A stretch of DNA of 64,000 nt from CAKZLS01 sp963786305 (GTDB lineage: Bacteria > Pseudomonadota > Alphaproteobacteria > Rhodospirillales > Defluviicoccaceae). Under the pieces are notes generated by a model, which saw nothing but the letters and a program-made list of their open reading frames with translations, was not told the DNA's origin and did no database searches. Below, in pieces: positions 1-8,662 of the stretch. The DNA lies in assembly GCA_963786305.1 (NCBI GenBank), contig CAWAYL010000010.1, forward strand, positions 37,354 to 101,353. Direction: 5' to 3'. The position numbers were made by a program, and so were the translations under genes. Position 1 is the stretch's first letter. Each line of letters starts with the position of its first letter.

Positions 1-2
1 GA

Positions 3-59
3 ACGATCACGGTCCGGGATGAGTCCAACCTCGAAGCATTCGATTTCATGATCTTCTGA
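3..59 (+). CDS. 3' end of an unidentified upstream gene (partial)
   Basis: A frame open from the window edge ends in TGA at 57-59. It reads as a plausible protein tail, ending in residues NLEAFDFMIF. It is too short to assign to a family. The same strand as the helicase remnants that follow suggests it could belong to the same island. It could equally be chance. Confidence 0.25.
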   Translation, partial: TITVRDESNLEAFDFMIF

Positions 60-542
60 GCTGGGAAACCCGCCCGGGCTTGCCAGTGGTTCTAAAGGAC
101 CACAGATACGGTCTCGCCCGACGGCGGTGGAGCGGCGACGTATGCGCGCGGGATTGTCGAAGTTAAAACAAATCGCCAGCGGTCGGATGCCTGCGAATTC
201 GGCTAACGGCTTGAAAACTGACCTCTGCCCCTCGCCGAGGCCGAGAGGGTTCGTTTGAAGCAGCTGGTTTGTCGATCAGGCGCCGGCGACAGAACGAGGG
301 CGGTGTGAGGTGGACCGACCGGAACCGCGGGAAAGCGGCGGACCGCTAGGCCCGATATGAGGCGACGTGATCGATGAAGGTAAACGGGTGTACCCCATAC
401 ACCTCTTGGAATTGCAGTTCCGCCCATTCCACCAGTTCAAGGCCGAAGTTGTGGACGAGAGCAAACGTCAGAACCGGACCAATTGCGCCCGGACTGTCGC
501 GTAACTCCTCCATCCGCATGCAATTGATGATCATCCGGTGAA
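60..542. other. Region without a convincing gene
   Basis: No frame here shows recognisable homology. The helicase-like reading frame that starts at 543 is closed upstream by TGA at 528-530, so its missing N-terminal part is not in this stretch. A 67-codon minus-strand frame (346-549) has protein-like composition, ending in FIDHVASYRA, but overlaps the start of the next feature. It is mentioned only as a possible fragment. Confidence 0.4.
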
Positions 543-1637
543 GTGACATCTCCGGACGAGATTCCGGAGACGAGCTATGCGACCCGGGCCAAACTCACGA
601 TGGGCACGCCTGGTGACAGTGCGGGGTGGCTTCCAGCCAATGACTGCATCCGAAGTCTCAGCACGCGTGAGCATCTCCTCGTCTTCAATACCGGCCCGCA
701 GGACGACGGATATACATACTGTGTCAAGTGCGGCCGAATCGAAGCGAGTTCGACGCCGACGCCAAGCCTCGCGGGTCCACATCGCAAACCCTATCCCGAG
801 GCCGACGACAAACAGATGTGTGACGGGATGAACCCCTCCCGCCACCTCGTTCTCGGCACGGACTTTATTTCTGATATCGCCCTGTTTTCGATGCGGGTTG
901 AAAAGCCAATCGAACTGAAACCCGTCCACTACTCGACACATGTGGCCTTGCGGACCGTCAGTGAAGCGCTGGCAAAGGCCGCATGCCAATTGCTTGAGAT
1001 CGAACCCGGAGAACTGATGGCAGAGTATCGTCCGGCCCTCACAATAGGCGGAAAATCAGGCAAGGAAGTCGAGATATTTCTTTATGACACCTTACCGGGG
1101 GGAGCGGGGTTTGCGACCCAGATTGCCGGACGTGGTCTCGAACTGTTTCAGCGTGCGTTGTACTTGCTGAAGAATTGCCCGGAGGATTGCGACGGCTCCT
1201 GCTATCGCTGCTTGAGGAGTTTCAAAAACAAACTTGAGCATCGGCTCCTTGACCGGCATGTCGGCGTCGAACTCCTTGAGTATCTTTTGTCGGGACAACA
1301 TCCCGGCTTCGACGAGCAACGGCTGCGAAATTCGACTGAATTGCTTCTCAACGATCTTCGGCGTCGTTGCGAAAACTCCGTAGGCATCTCGGCGGGCAGC
1401 ACGGTTGCCTATGGTTCCGGGAAGACCCTGGACGTTCCCGTCCTTGTTGAAACCGGCGGTAAGAAGTATGTCATTGCACTCTCGGGTCCGCTAACGAGCG
1501 GTCATCCGGCGGATGAGCGTGTCGCGGACTTGAGAGATAGCGGCACAGAGTATCGGGTCATCGTCGAGAACGAACTTGAAGTGCGTGGCAATCTTCCGGC
1601 TGTCAGCCGGAAGGTGCTTCAGCAGTTAGGATTGTGA
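543..1637 (+). pseudogene. C-terminal part of a DUF1998-type helicase (defence-associated), 5' truncated
   Basis: The 364-residue product carries a DUF1998-type region: an early Cys pair (YCVKCG, about residues 59-64), a third Cys (QMCDG, about 92), then LYDTLPGGAGFA and a Cys cluster CPEDCDGSCYRC at about 212-223. DUF1998 is the C-terminal zinc-binding-like part of large DEAD/DEAH helicases such as MrfA, DISARM DrmA/DrmB and Druantia DruE. The ATPase motifs that should precede it are absent, and TGA at 528-530 closes the frame upstream of the GTG start, so this is a truncated remnant. About 110 residues of unknown type follow the Cys cluster. Seven bases separate it from the NERD-helicase remnant, suggesting a former operon. 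Which helicase subfamily it came from cannot be decided from this part. Confidence 0.7.
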
Positions 1638-1644
1638 GCATACC

Positions 1645-3611
1645 TTGATCGAACTCGCAGGCGCAAATGAGGGACAGGAATACGAGGCGGCGCTTCATCT
1701 TCGCAAGCAACTCCTGGCTGTATGGCCCGACCTGAGCCAGCAGCCGGATGACCATGTCAAAATCTTCGTCAGTCTCAAACTCTACGGTCAGCAATATGAA
1801 GACATCGATGTCTTCATAGTCGGACAGTTCTCGGAGCCGCGATCTTTCGACGTCGAGGACAGGTTTCATCCCAAGAATGGCGGCCCCTTCGTCCCGCGCG
1901 CTGCCTCGGTCCGGAGTTTTGCGCTCGCCATAGAGGTCAAGTCTCACGATGCGACCGGCGTCAAATTCAATGACAAGGTCGCTTCGGTCAAATACCCGAA
2001 AGGTTGGGAATGCGTGACCAAGAGAAAGCGTTCAAGCAAGTCTTTGAACTCAAGTCTTACCTAGAAAGGGCGGGTTTCTCGCCCCCATACATTCAGGACA
2101 TGATCTTCTTCTCTGGGTTGCGTCAGTCGACCTGCCTAACAGACCGCATAATTGCTTTGGTATCGATGCGAGCTTCGAGAGGGTACTGAACATCATAGGT
2201 CAGATATCTCAGCCCCTGGCGAGAGACCGCTATGTCACGATCAGTTTCGGTCCGGAAGACAAGTTCAATGCCATCCTGGCGCCGGATGCACACGTTCTGA
2301 AGACACTTGAGCCAACGCCAATTGATCGCCGCCGTATGGACCGGATCGTAAAGGCAGCTTTGCCCGAGGAATGGCTGGACGATCTTGGCGAGAGGCAAAT
2401 CGTCATTCGCGGTAGGGGTGGCGTCGGCAAAACTGTCATTATGCTCCAAATGGCCTATCGAGCCTATGACAACAGCGGCACGCGCTCGCTTGTGCTCACA
2501 TACAACAAGGCGCTTGTGGCGGACATGCGGCGTACGATGGCGCTGCTCGGCGTACCGCGGCAACTGGAAAAGGGCGGTATCAGCATCGAAACCGTCCATG
2601 CCTTCATTGGTCGCTTGATGCGTGAACTGGGGATCATTGCAAGGGACGACGCCTTCCTTGAAAATTACGAAAAGCACAAGGAGGCGCTTCTGGACTATCT
2701 ACGAAGCGGCGCAGTCTCCGCCGAAGACCTTGCGGCAATCGTGGAAGAGCAGGCCGAGGCGTTCGCATGGGACGTTGTATTTGTCGACGAGGGGCAGGAC
2801 TGGCCGTCCAACGAGATCGACGTATTGCGCGCTGTATATCCACCTGAACGGATTGTTGTTGCGGACGGCGTCGACCAGTATGTGCGCGCTTCTGTGGCGG
2901 ACTCGGATAGGTCTTGCCCGCGAAAAACTCCGTCCCAGGAGGCTACGGCGGTGCCTGCGCATGAAGGCCAATCTCGCGCACTTCGTCGCCGATTGCGCGA
3001 GGGGGCTCGACCTCCAGAACTGGGACCTTGAACCAAATCCCGATGCGAATGGGGGGCGCGTACTGATTGTCGAGGGTGACATGGCGAGGGACACGGCAAT
3101 CTACGAGCGATTGAAAGCGGAAGCGGCGGAACTCGGCGACTAGCCCGTTGACCTCCTGGCTTGTGTGCCGCCGTCTCTAGTGGTCCGCGACGAGGATAGT
3201 ACCTATTCGGTGCCTGGACGCACCATACAGGCGGAGGGAGGCCTTGTGTGGGACGCCACAGGCAACGATGTCCGGGAGCAGTTCCCGACAGATCGCGATG
3301 CGCTGCGGATCGTGCAGATAACTCTGTCGCGACTCGAGGGCTGGACCGTCATCAACTACGCCTTTGATGATTTCTATGAGTACAAGTACCGACAATGGAT
3401 GGATGCGCCTCAAGAACTGGGCGGACTATTTGATACCCAGGAGGACTTGGCCGCCGCTTTCGCAGCACAATGGACGATGATCCCTTTGACCCGCGCCATG
3501 GACACACTTGTCATCAATCTCTCTGCGCGCGCGTCGCCTCTGAAAGATGCGCTAAAAGACGTCTTCGAGCAGCGTCGGGATTTCATGGAATGGGTTAAGG
3601 GGCTCGATTGA
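1645..3611 (+). pseudogene. NERD-domain/UvrD-like superfamily I helicase, frameshifted and with an in-frame stop
   Basis: Joined across frames, the product starts with a NERD-like nuclease-related region (EDIDVFI, then AIEVKSH; 1645 to about 2005). It continues with a superfamily I helicase core: Walker A RGRGGVGKT near 2408-2434, the motif LVLTYNKAL, and Walker B VVFVDEGQDWP near 2776-2810. A C-terminal helicase part ends near 3611 (WTVINYAF; PLTRAMDTL). Reading frame changes occur near 2005, 2125 and 2890, and an in-frame TAG interrupts otherwise collinear sequence at 3141-3143 before PVDLLACVPPSL. NERD-helicases are common in defence islands. The frame changes could be sequence errors, but the substitution-type stop favours a true pseudogene. 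The apparent start is TTG. Confidence 0.72.
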
Positions 3612-3902
3612 ATGCAGAATGTTGCTTGCTCCAGTGATTGTTGGATCTGCGTTCCGTCTCACCGTGCGCCACCGGCATCGAAGTGCTCAGTTGCGGCGTA
3701 AGAAAATTCTTGCAACTCCAGATGGTTGCAAGCTATTCACCAAACCGGCGCAGTCATCAGGTCCGGAGAATATCGGCCCTGAGAGACCGCTTCCGGGCCT
3801 CCTGGCGCCGGGGCCAGTGCTCAGCCCCTCCCGCATAACCCTCGAAAACAACGGAAAAATCCGGCCGCAGCCGGATCGGGAGAACGCTTTCGCGAGGGCA
3901 AG

Positions 3903-3992
3903 TGGCGGAGGGAGTGGGATTCGAACCCACGGTACGGTATCCCGTACACACGCTTTCCAAGCGTGCGCCTTAAGCCACTCGGCCATCCCTCC
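3903..3992 (-). tRNA. tRNA-Ser(GGA)
   Basis: The minus strand folds as a class II tRNA: 5' GGAGGGA acceptor strand, D arm GCCGAGTGG, anticodon stem CACGC/GCGTG around loop TTGGAAA (anticodon GGA), a long variable arm typical of tRNA-Ser, T arm GTGGGTTCGAATCCCAC, and 3' TCCCTCC with encoded CCA. The anticodon reads UCC and UCU serine codons. Its 3' end faces the decayed helicase genes at 1-3611, the side on which integrative elements usually insert. Confidence 0.97.
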
Positions 3993-4156
3993 GGCCGGAG
4001 AACCCATCGGTATGAACCCATTGCTAGCGTACACCGGCGGCGCTCGCAATGGTTTTACCCCAGTGGTGGCTGTTAACGCGCCCCTTCCGCAAACCGAGTG
4101 CTTTCCCTGTTCGCTAGGGGATGGTATTAAGAGGGGCGAAAGGGGGAGAGGAATTC

Positions 4157-4855
4157 ATGACTGTCAGTTCGCAAGGCGTCATTCAAGCCATTGTCAAGGC
4201 GCTGGAAGAACCGCCCGTAAAGGGGCGGCGCGTCCGCAAACCCGTTATCACCATGTCGCGTACTTCGGGAAGCGGCGGCGACTATGTTGCCGAAAAGCTG
4301 GCGCAGAAACTCGCGCTCGAGGTCTATGACTCGGAAATCATCAACGGTGTCGCCGCCGAGGCCAACGTCAGTACATCGCTGATTCGCGACATGACCGAAA
4401 AACTGGATGCCGTGGACGCCTGGGTCTACTCGTCCGTGTTCGGCAAGAACGTGTCGCGCGGCGAGTATGTTCGGTTTCTGTCCACAGTCATCCGTGGCTT
4501 GTACCACGCTGGCGGCGTCGTCGTCGGGCGCGGCGGTCACGTGATCCTGGCGGGACGCGACATTCTGCGGGTGCGGATCGTCGGATCCATCGAGGCGTGC
4601 GCCACCCGGCTTTCGGAAAAGGAAGCCATGACCTACGCCGAAGCCAAGAAGGAAATTCAGGCCAGCAACCGGCGCAAGGGCAAGTTCATCTGGGACATGT
4701 TCCATTCGCGCTACAACGATCCGACCAACTTCGACCTGATCATCAACACCGACTACTACCGCCGTCTCGACGACGTGGTGGAAGTCGTCCTTCAGGCCGC
4801 GCACGCGCGCGGGTTCGACCGGCATCTGACGCAATCGCCGGCCTCCGCCAGATAG
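4157..4855 (+). CDS. Cytidylate kinase-like family protein
   Basis: The 232-residue product looks like the cytidylate-kinase-like P-loop family (AAA_26 type). It has an N-terminal nucleotide-binding segment ITMSRTSGSGGDYVAEKLA at about 32-50, in the place of a P loop. It then has LEVYDSEIINGVA, a GVVVGRGGHVILAG segment near 121-134, and RVRIVGSIEACATRL, as in proteins that phosphorylate small nucleotides or related substrates. The true substrate is unknown. The ATG at 4157 is chosen because it follows an AGAGG ribosome site; a longer in-frame start at 4121 lacks one. The gene converges on lepA across a GC palindrome. Confidence 0.8.
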   Translation: MTVSSQGVIQAIVKALEEPPVKGRRVRKPVITMSRTSGSGGDYVAEKLAQKLALEVYDSEIINGVAAEANVSTSLIRDMTEKLDAVDAWVYSSVFGKNVSRGEYVRFLSTVIRGLYHAGGVVVGRGGHVILAGRDILRVRIVGSIEACATRLSEKEAMTYAEAKKEIQASNRRKGKFIWDMFHSRYNDPTNFDLIINTDYYRRLDDVVEVVLQAAHARGFDRHLTQSPASAR

Positions 4856-4874
4856 GACGTGTGAGCGTCTGTTT

Positions 4875-4892
4875 GCGGGCGCGCGCGCCCGC
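4875..4892. terminator. Perfect 18-bp GC palindrome between convergent genes
   Basis: The sequence GCGGGCGCGCGCGCCCGC is self-complementary. It sits between the stop of the cytidylate-kinase-like gene and the stop of lepA, which converge. It could act as a bidirectional terminator stem, but there is no clear U tract on either side. Confidence 0.4.
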
Positions 4893-4909
4893 TTGGGATT
4901 GATCCGGCT

Positions 4910-6713
4910 TTAGCTGTCCTGCATCCTGAGGGCCGAGATGAAGGCCGACTGCGGGATCTCTACCTTGCCGAACTGGCGCATCCGCTTTTTGCCGGCTTTC
5001 TGTTTCTCCAGGAGCTTGCGCTTGCGGGTGATGTCGCCGCCATAGCATTTGGCGGTCACGTCCTTGCGCATGGCGCTGATGGTTTCGCGCGCCACCACGG
5101 TGCCGCCGATGGCCGCCTGAATGGGAATCTTGAAAAGCTGTCGCGGGATCAAATCCTTGAGACGCTGACAGATCATCCGTCCCCGCTGCTCCGCCTGCCC
5201 GCGATCGCAGATGAAGGAGAACGCGTCCACCGGCTCGGCGTTGATCAGAATGCCCACCTTGACCAGGTTGCCGGACTGGAAGCCGTCCATTTCGTAATCG
5301 AAGCTGGCGTAGCCCCGGGAGATGGACTTGAGCCGGTCGTAAAAGTCGAAAACCACCTCGTTGAGCGGCAGTCGGTAGGTGACCATGGCGCGGCTGCCGG
5401 CATAGGTGAGTTCCAGCTGCTCGCCGCGCCGCTCGGTGCACAACTGCAGAACGGAGCCGAGGTAATCGTCCGGCACCATGATGGTGGCGCGGATCCACGG
5501 CTCTTCGGTGTGGTCGATCTTGACGAGGTCCGGCATGTCGGCGGGATTGTGCAGCTCGCTGATCGTGCCGTCGGTCATGTACAGGCGATAGATCACGCTT
5601 GGCGCGGTGGCAATGAGGTCGAGGTCGAATTCCCGTTCCAGCCTTTCCTGTATCACCTCCATGTGCAGCAGCCCGAGAAAGCCGCAGCGGAAGCCCGACC
5701 CGAGTGCCGCCGAGCTTTCGGGTTCGAAATGGAAGCTGGAGTCGTTGAGCCTGAGCTTGGCGAGCGATTCGCGGAGATCCTCGAAGTCGCCGGCGTCGAT
5801 GGGAAACAGGCCACAGAACACCACCGGAATGGACGGCTTGAAGCCGGAGAGCGCCGCCGCCGCCGGACGCCGATCCTCGGTGATGGTGTCGCCCACGCTG
5901 GCATCGGCCACCGCCTTGATCGCGGCCGTGATGTATCCCATTTCGCCGGGCCCGAGTTGCTCGGCGCGGGTCGGCTTCGGCGTGAAAACGCCCACCTGCT
6001 CTACCTGGTGCACCGTCCCGGCCGCCATCATCCGCACCTTCATGCCGCGTCGCAGCACGCCGTCCTTGATCCGAACGAGGATCATTACCCCAAGGTAGGG
6101 GTCGTACCAACTGTCCACCAACAGGGCCTTCAGCGGCGCGTCGACGTCGCCGGTCGGGGCCGGCAACCGCGCCACCAACGTCTCCAGAAGCGCCTTCACC
6201 CCGTCGCCGGTTTTCGCCGAAATGGAGAGCGACTCGGATGCATCGAGGCCGATCACCTCCTCGATCTGCCGGCGGATGCGCTCAGGCTCGGACGCCGGCA
6301 GATCCACCTTGTTGAGAACGGGAATGATCTCGTGATCGTTTTCGATGGCGAGATAGGCGTTGGCCAGCGTCTGCGCCTCTACTCCCTGGGTGGCGTCGAC
6401 CACCAGGACGGAGCCCTCGCAGGCGGCTAGGCTGCGGCTGACCTCATAGGAGAAATCCACGTGACCGGGCGTATCCATGAGGTTGAGAACATACCCATGG
6501 CCGTCACTGGCGGCGTAGAGGAGACGTACGGTCTGCGCCTTGATGGTGATGCCGCGCTCGCGCTCGATCTCCATGGAGTTCGAGCACCTGCTCGCGCATC
6601 TCGCGGTCGGTGAGGCCGCCGCACAGTTGGATGATGCGGTCCGCCAACGTGGACTTGCCGTGGTCGATGTGGGCGATGATCGCGAAGTTTCTAATCCGTG
6701 CAAGATCGGTCAT
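4910..6713 (-). CDS. lepA: Elongation factor 4 (LepA), with one single-base frameshift
   Basis: This translational GTPase back-translocates ribosomes. The start (from 6713) reads MTDLARIRNFAIIAHIDHGK, containing the G1 P loop. Later come IERERGITIKAQT (G2), DTPGHVDFSYE (G3), VLNKVDLPAS (G4), and the LepA-specific C-terminal part with CYGGDITRKRKLLEKQK. The length is that of full LepA, about 600 residues. Between REQVL and SMEIERERG the frame shifts by one base: the strand reads CTCGAACTCC where CTCGACTCC (LDS, the usual family sequence) would keep frame, so one extra base lies at about 6579-6580. LepA is rarely broken, so this is probably a sequence error. A likely promoter lies in the AT-richer gap upstream. 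Confidence 0.95.
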
Positions 6714-7148
6714 AGGGGACTTCTAGAGAATTATCCGCGCTTGGTGAAGCACTCTCACGGATGTTGGGCGCCAGCACCGCGGCGAAACGGTTCCAAATTC
6801 GCATCAAAAGAAAAAGTTCTAGAAACGAAACAAATATTGCCAACATCTACAAAAAAAGAGAAATGTATACCGGTATTGTAAAGCATAACTATGATGTGCC
6901 ATAAAGTGCTCCGAGATCGGATACTTCACTCGTGGATAGACATGAACGCGTCAGAACGAAAAAACCTGACCCGCCGCCATATACCAAGCAGCCAACAATC
7001 TTCAGTCGATCCGACGCCGATTCTGGTTAGTCCCGAACGATAATCCTGGACACCGTCTTGGCTCATGTCCGGCATTTTTTTATTTTTTTATGTAAGCGTC
7101 GGAGCGCAGGCTCCCAGGTCCTACCAGTAAAAAGCAGAGTTCTCCCGC
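6714..7148. other. AT-richer divergent promoter region
   Basis: This 435-bp gap separates lepA (minus) from the sugar transferase (plus) and must hold promoters for both. It is clearly more AT-rich than its surroundings between about 6790 and 7095, with A- and T-tracts such as the T-rich run near 7075-7090. I see no gene, and no promoter convincing enough to place. Confidence 0.5.
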
Positions 7149-8600
7149 ATGAAGCCGGAAACGCAAGACAGCACGATCGAAGGTCCGTTTCCGACGCACT
7201 GGCACACCACGCTTTCCGAAAGCATCGTCAGCGGTGTCGTCGGCGTCATGGATGGGCTGATCGTCGCCCTGGTCGGGCTCGCCTATTACTTGGGATATGT
7301 CGGTTGGAGCCCCGAAAATAATCAAATTTATCTTGCCTCTATTGCAATTAACGTCGGCTTGACCATCGCCGCGTTCCACTACGCCCGCCTCTACGATTTC
7401 GAGACCATCGTCGCCTGGCCGGACCACATGGGCCGCGCGATCGGGTTGTGCGGCGTGGTGTTTCTGATTCTGGTGGCGCTGGCGTTCGCTTTGAAGATCA
7501 GCGAAGAGTTTTCGCGGATCTGGTTTTTTGCGTCGCTCCTGGGTGGCGCCTTTCTGATCTGCGTGAGCCGCGGCGTTTTCCGCTATTTCCTCGGATACTC
7601 GACGCGCGCGGGCCTGTTGGTGCGCAACGTGGCTCTCATCGGGACCGGCGGCGCGGCGGGGCATCTGGTGGGCCAATTGCGCGAGCGGAAAGCGCCATGG
7701 AAACGCGTCATCGGTCTGTTCGACGATCGCGGTACGCGGATCCATCATGAAATCAAGGGGTGTCCGGTTCTGGGCGATCTGGACGACCTGGTGAGGTACG
7801 TGCGGCGCGGGCTGGTGCACGACGTGGTGATTACCCTGCCGTGGAACGCCGACGACCGGCTGGTGAGCATCATCGATCGGCTGCGCTGTCTGCCGGTGCA
7901 CGTCTATCTCGGGTCGGATCTGATCGGCTACCATTTTCCGCGCCACCACCGCCGCCATCTGGAAGGCGTTCCGGTGCTGGAGATCGCGTCGGTGCCGCTG
8001 TCCGGCTGGGCCGGTCTGGTCAAGGCGGCGGAGGACAAGATCCTGGCGGTTCTGGCGCTGCTCGTGATGTCGCCGCTTTTGTTGCTGATCGCCTTGGCGA
8101 TCAAGCTGGACAGCCGGGGGCCGGTGCTGTTCCGCCAGGCGCGCTACGGGTTCAACAACGAGGTGATCATCGTCAACAAGTTCCGCACCATGGTCCATGA
8201 CCGGCCGCCGGAAGCGGGCGTGCCGCAGGCGTGCCGCGGCGACCCGCGGGTGACCCGGGTGGGCCGGCTGTTGCGCCGCCTGAGTTTCGACGAGTTGCCG
8301 CAGGTGCTGAACGTGCTGACGGGCAACATGTCGATGGTGGGCCCGAGGCCGCACGCGGTGGAACACAACGAGCAGTACGCGGCGCTGATCGGCGGCTATC
8401 ACGGCCGCCACCGGGTGAAGCCGGGGATCACCGGCTGGGCGCAGGTCAACGGTCTGCGGGGCGAGACCGCGACGGTGGACCAGATGCGCCGGCGCGTGGA
8501 GTTCGACGTCTCCTACATCGAAAACTGGTCGCCATGGCTCGATCTCCGCATCATCGCCCGCACGGCGGTATTTGGCTGGTACCAGAAAAACGCCTATTGA
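7149..8600 (+). CDS. Undecaprenyl-phosphate sugar phosphotransferase (WcaJ/PssY-type) initiating exopolysaccharide synthesis
   Basis: This 483-residue membrane protein should transfer a sugar-1-phosphate, commonly glucose or galactose, from its UDP form to undecaprenyl phosphate, the first step of a surface polysaccharide. Four predicted transmembrane segments lie in about 25-165. A Rossmann-like CoA-binding-type region (VALIGTGGAAGHL) starts near 169. A fifth hydrophobic segment near 300-322 is followed by the catalytic bacterial sugar transferase domain with KFRTMV, SMVGPRPH and KPGITGWAQVNG. It heads a neighbourhood with a lyase, glycosyltransferase-like and sulfotransferase genes. It lies 62 bases before the heparinase-like gene on the same strand, so co-transcription is likely. 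The sugar cannot be told from sequence. Confidence 0.92.
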   Translation: MKPETQDSTIEGPFPTHWHTTLSESIVSGVVGVMDGLIVALVGLAYYLGYVGWSPENNQIYLASIAINVGLTIAAFHYARLYDFETIVAWPDHMGRAIGLCGVVFLILVALAFALKISEEFSRIWFFASLLGGAFLICVSRGVFRYFLGYSTRAGLLVRNVALIGTGGAAGHLVGQLRERKAPWKRVIGLFDDRGTRIHHEIKGCPVLGDLDDLVRYVRRGLVHDVVITLPWNADDRLVSIIDRLRCLPVHVYLGSDLIGYHFPRHHRRHLEGVPVLEIASVPLSGWAGLVKAAEDKILAVLALLVMSPLLLLIALAIKLDSRGPVLFRQARYGFNNEVIIVNKFRTMVHDRPPEAGVPQACRGDPRVTRVGRLLRRLSFDELPQVLNVLTGNMSMVGPRPHAVEHNEQYAALIGGYHGRHRVKPGITGWAQVNGLRGETATVDQMRRRVEFDVSYIENWSPWLDLRIIARTAVFGWYQKNAY

Positions 8601-8662
8601 TCGTCACGCCGGCTCCTCGAAAATGACGGGATCGCCACATTTTTACCCAACGCCCCGAATAG

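Noticed and set aside
346..549. A 67-codon minus-strand frame with protein-like composition
   Set aside because: No family or ribosome site, and it overlaps the start of the DUF1998 remnant. Kept only as a comment in the region entry.
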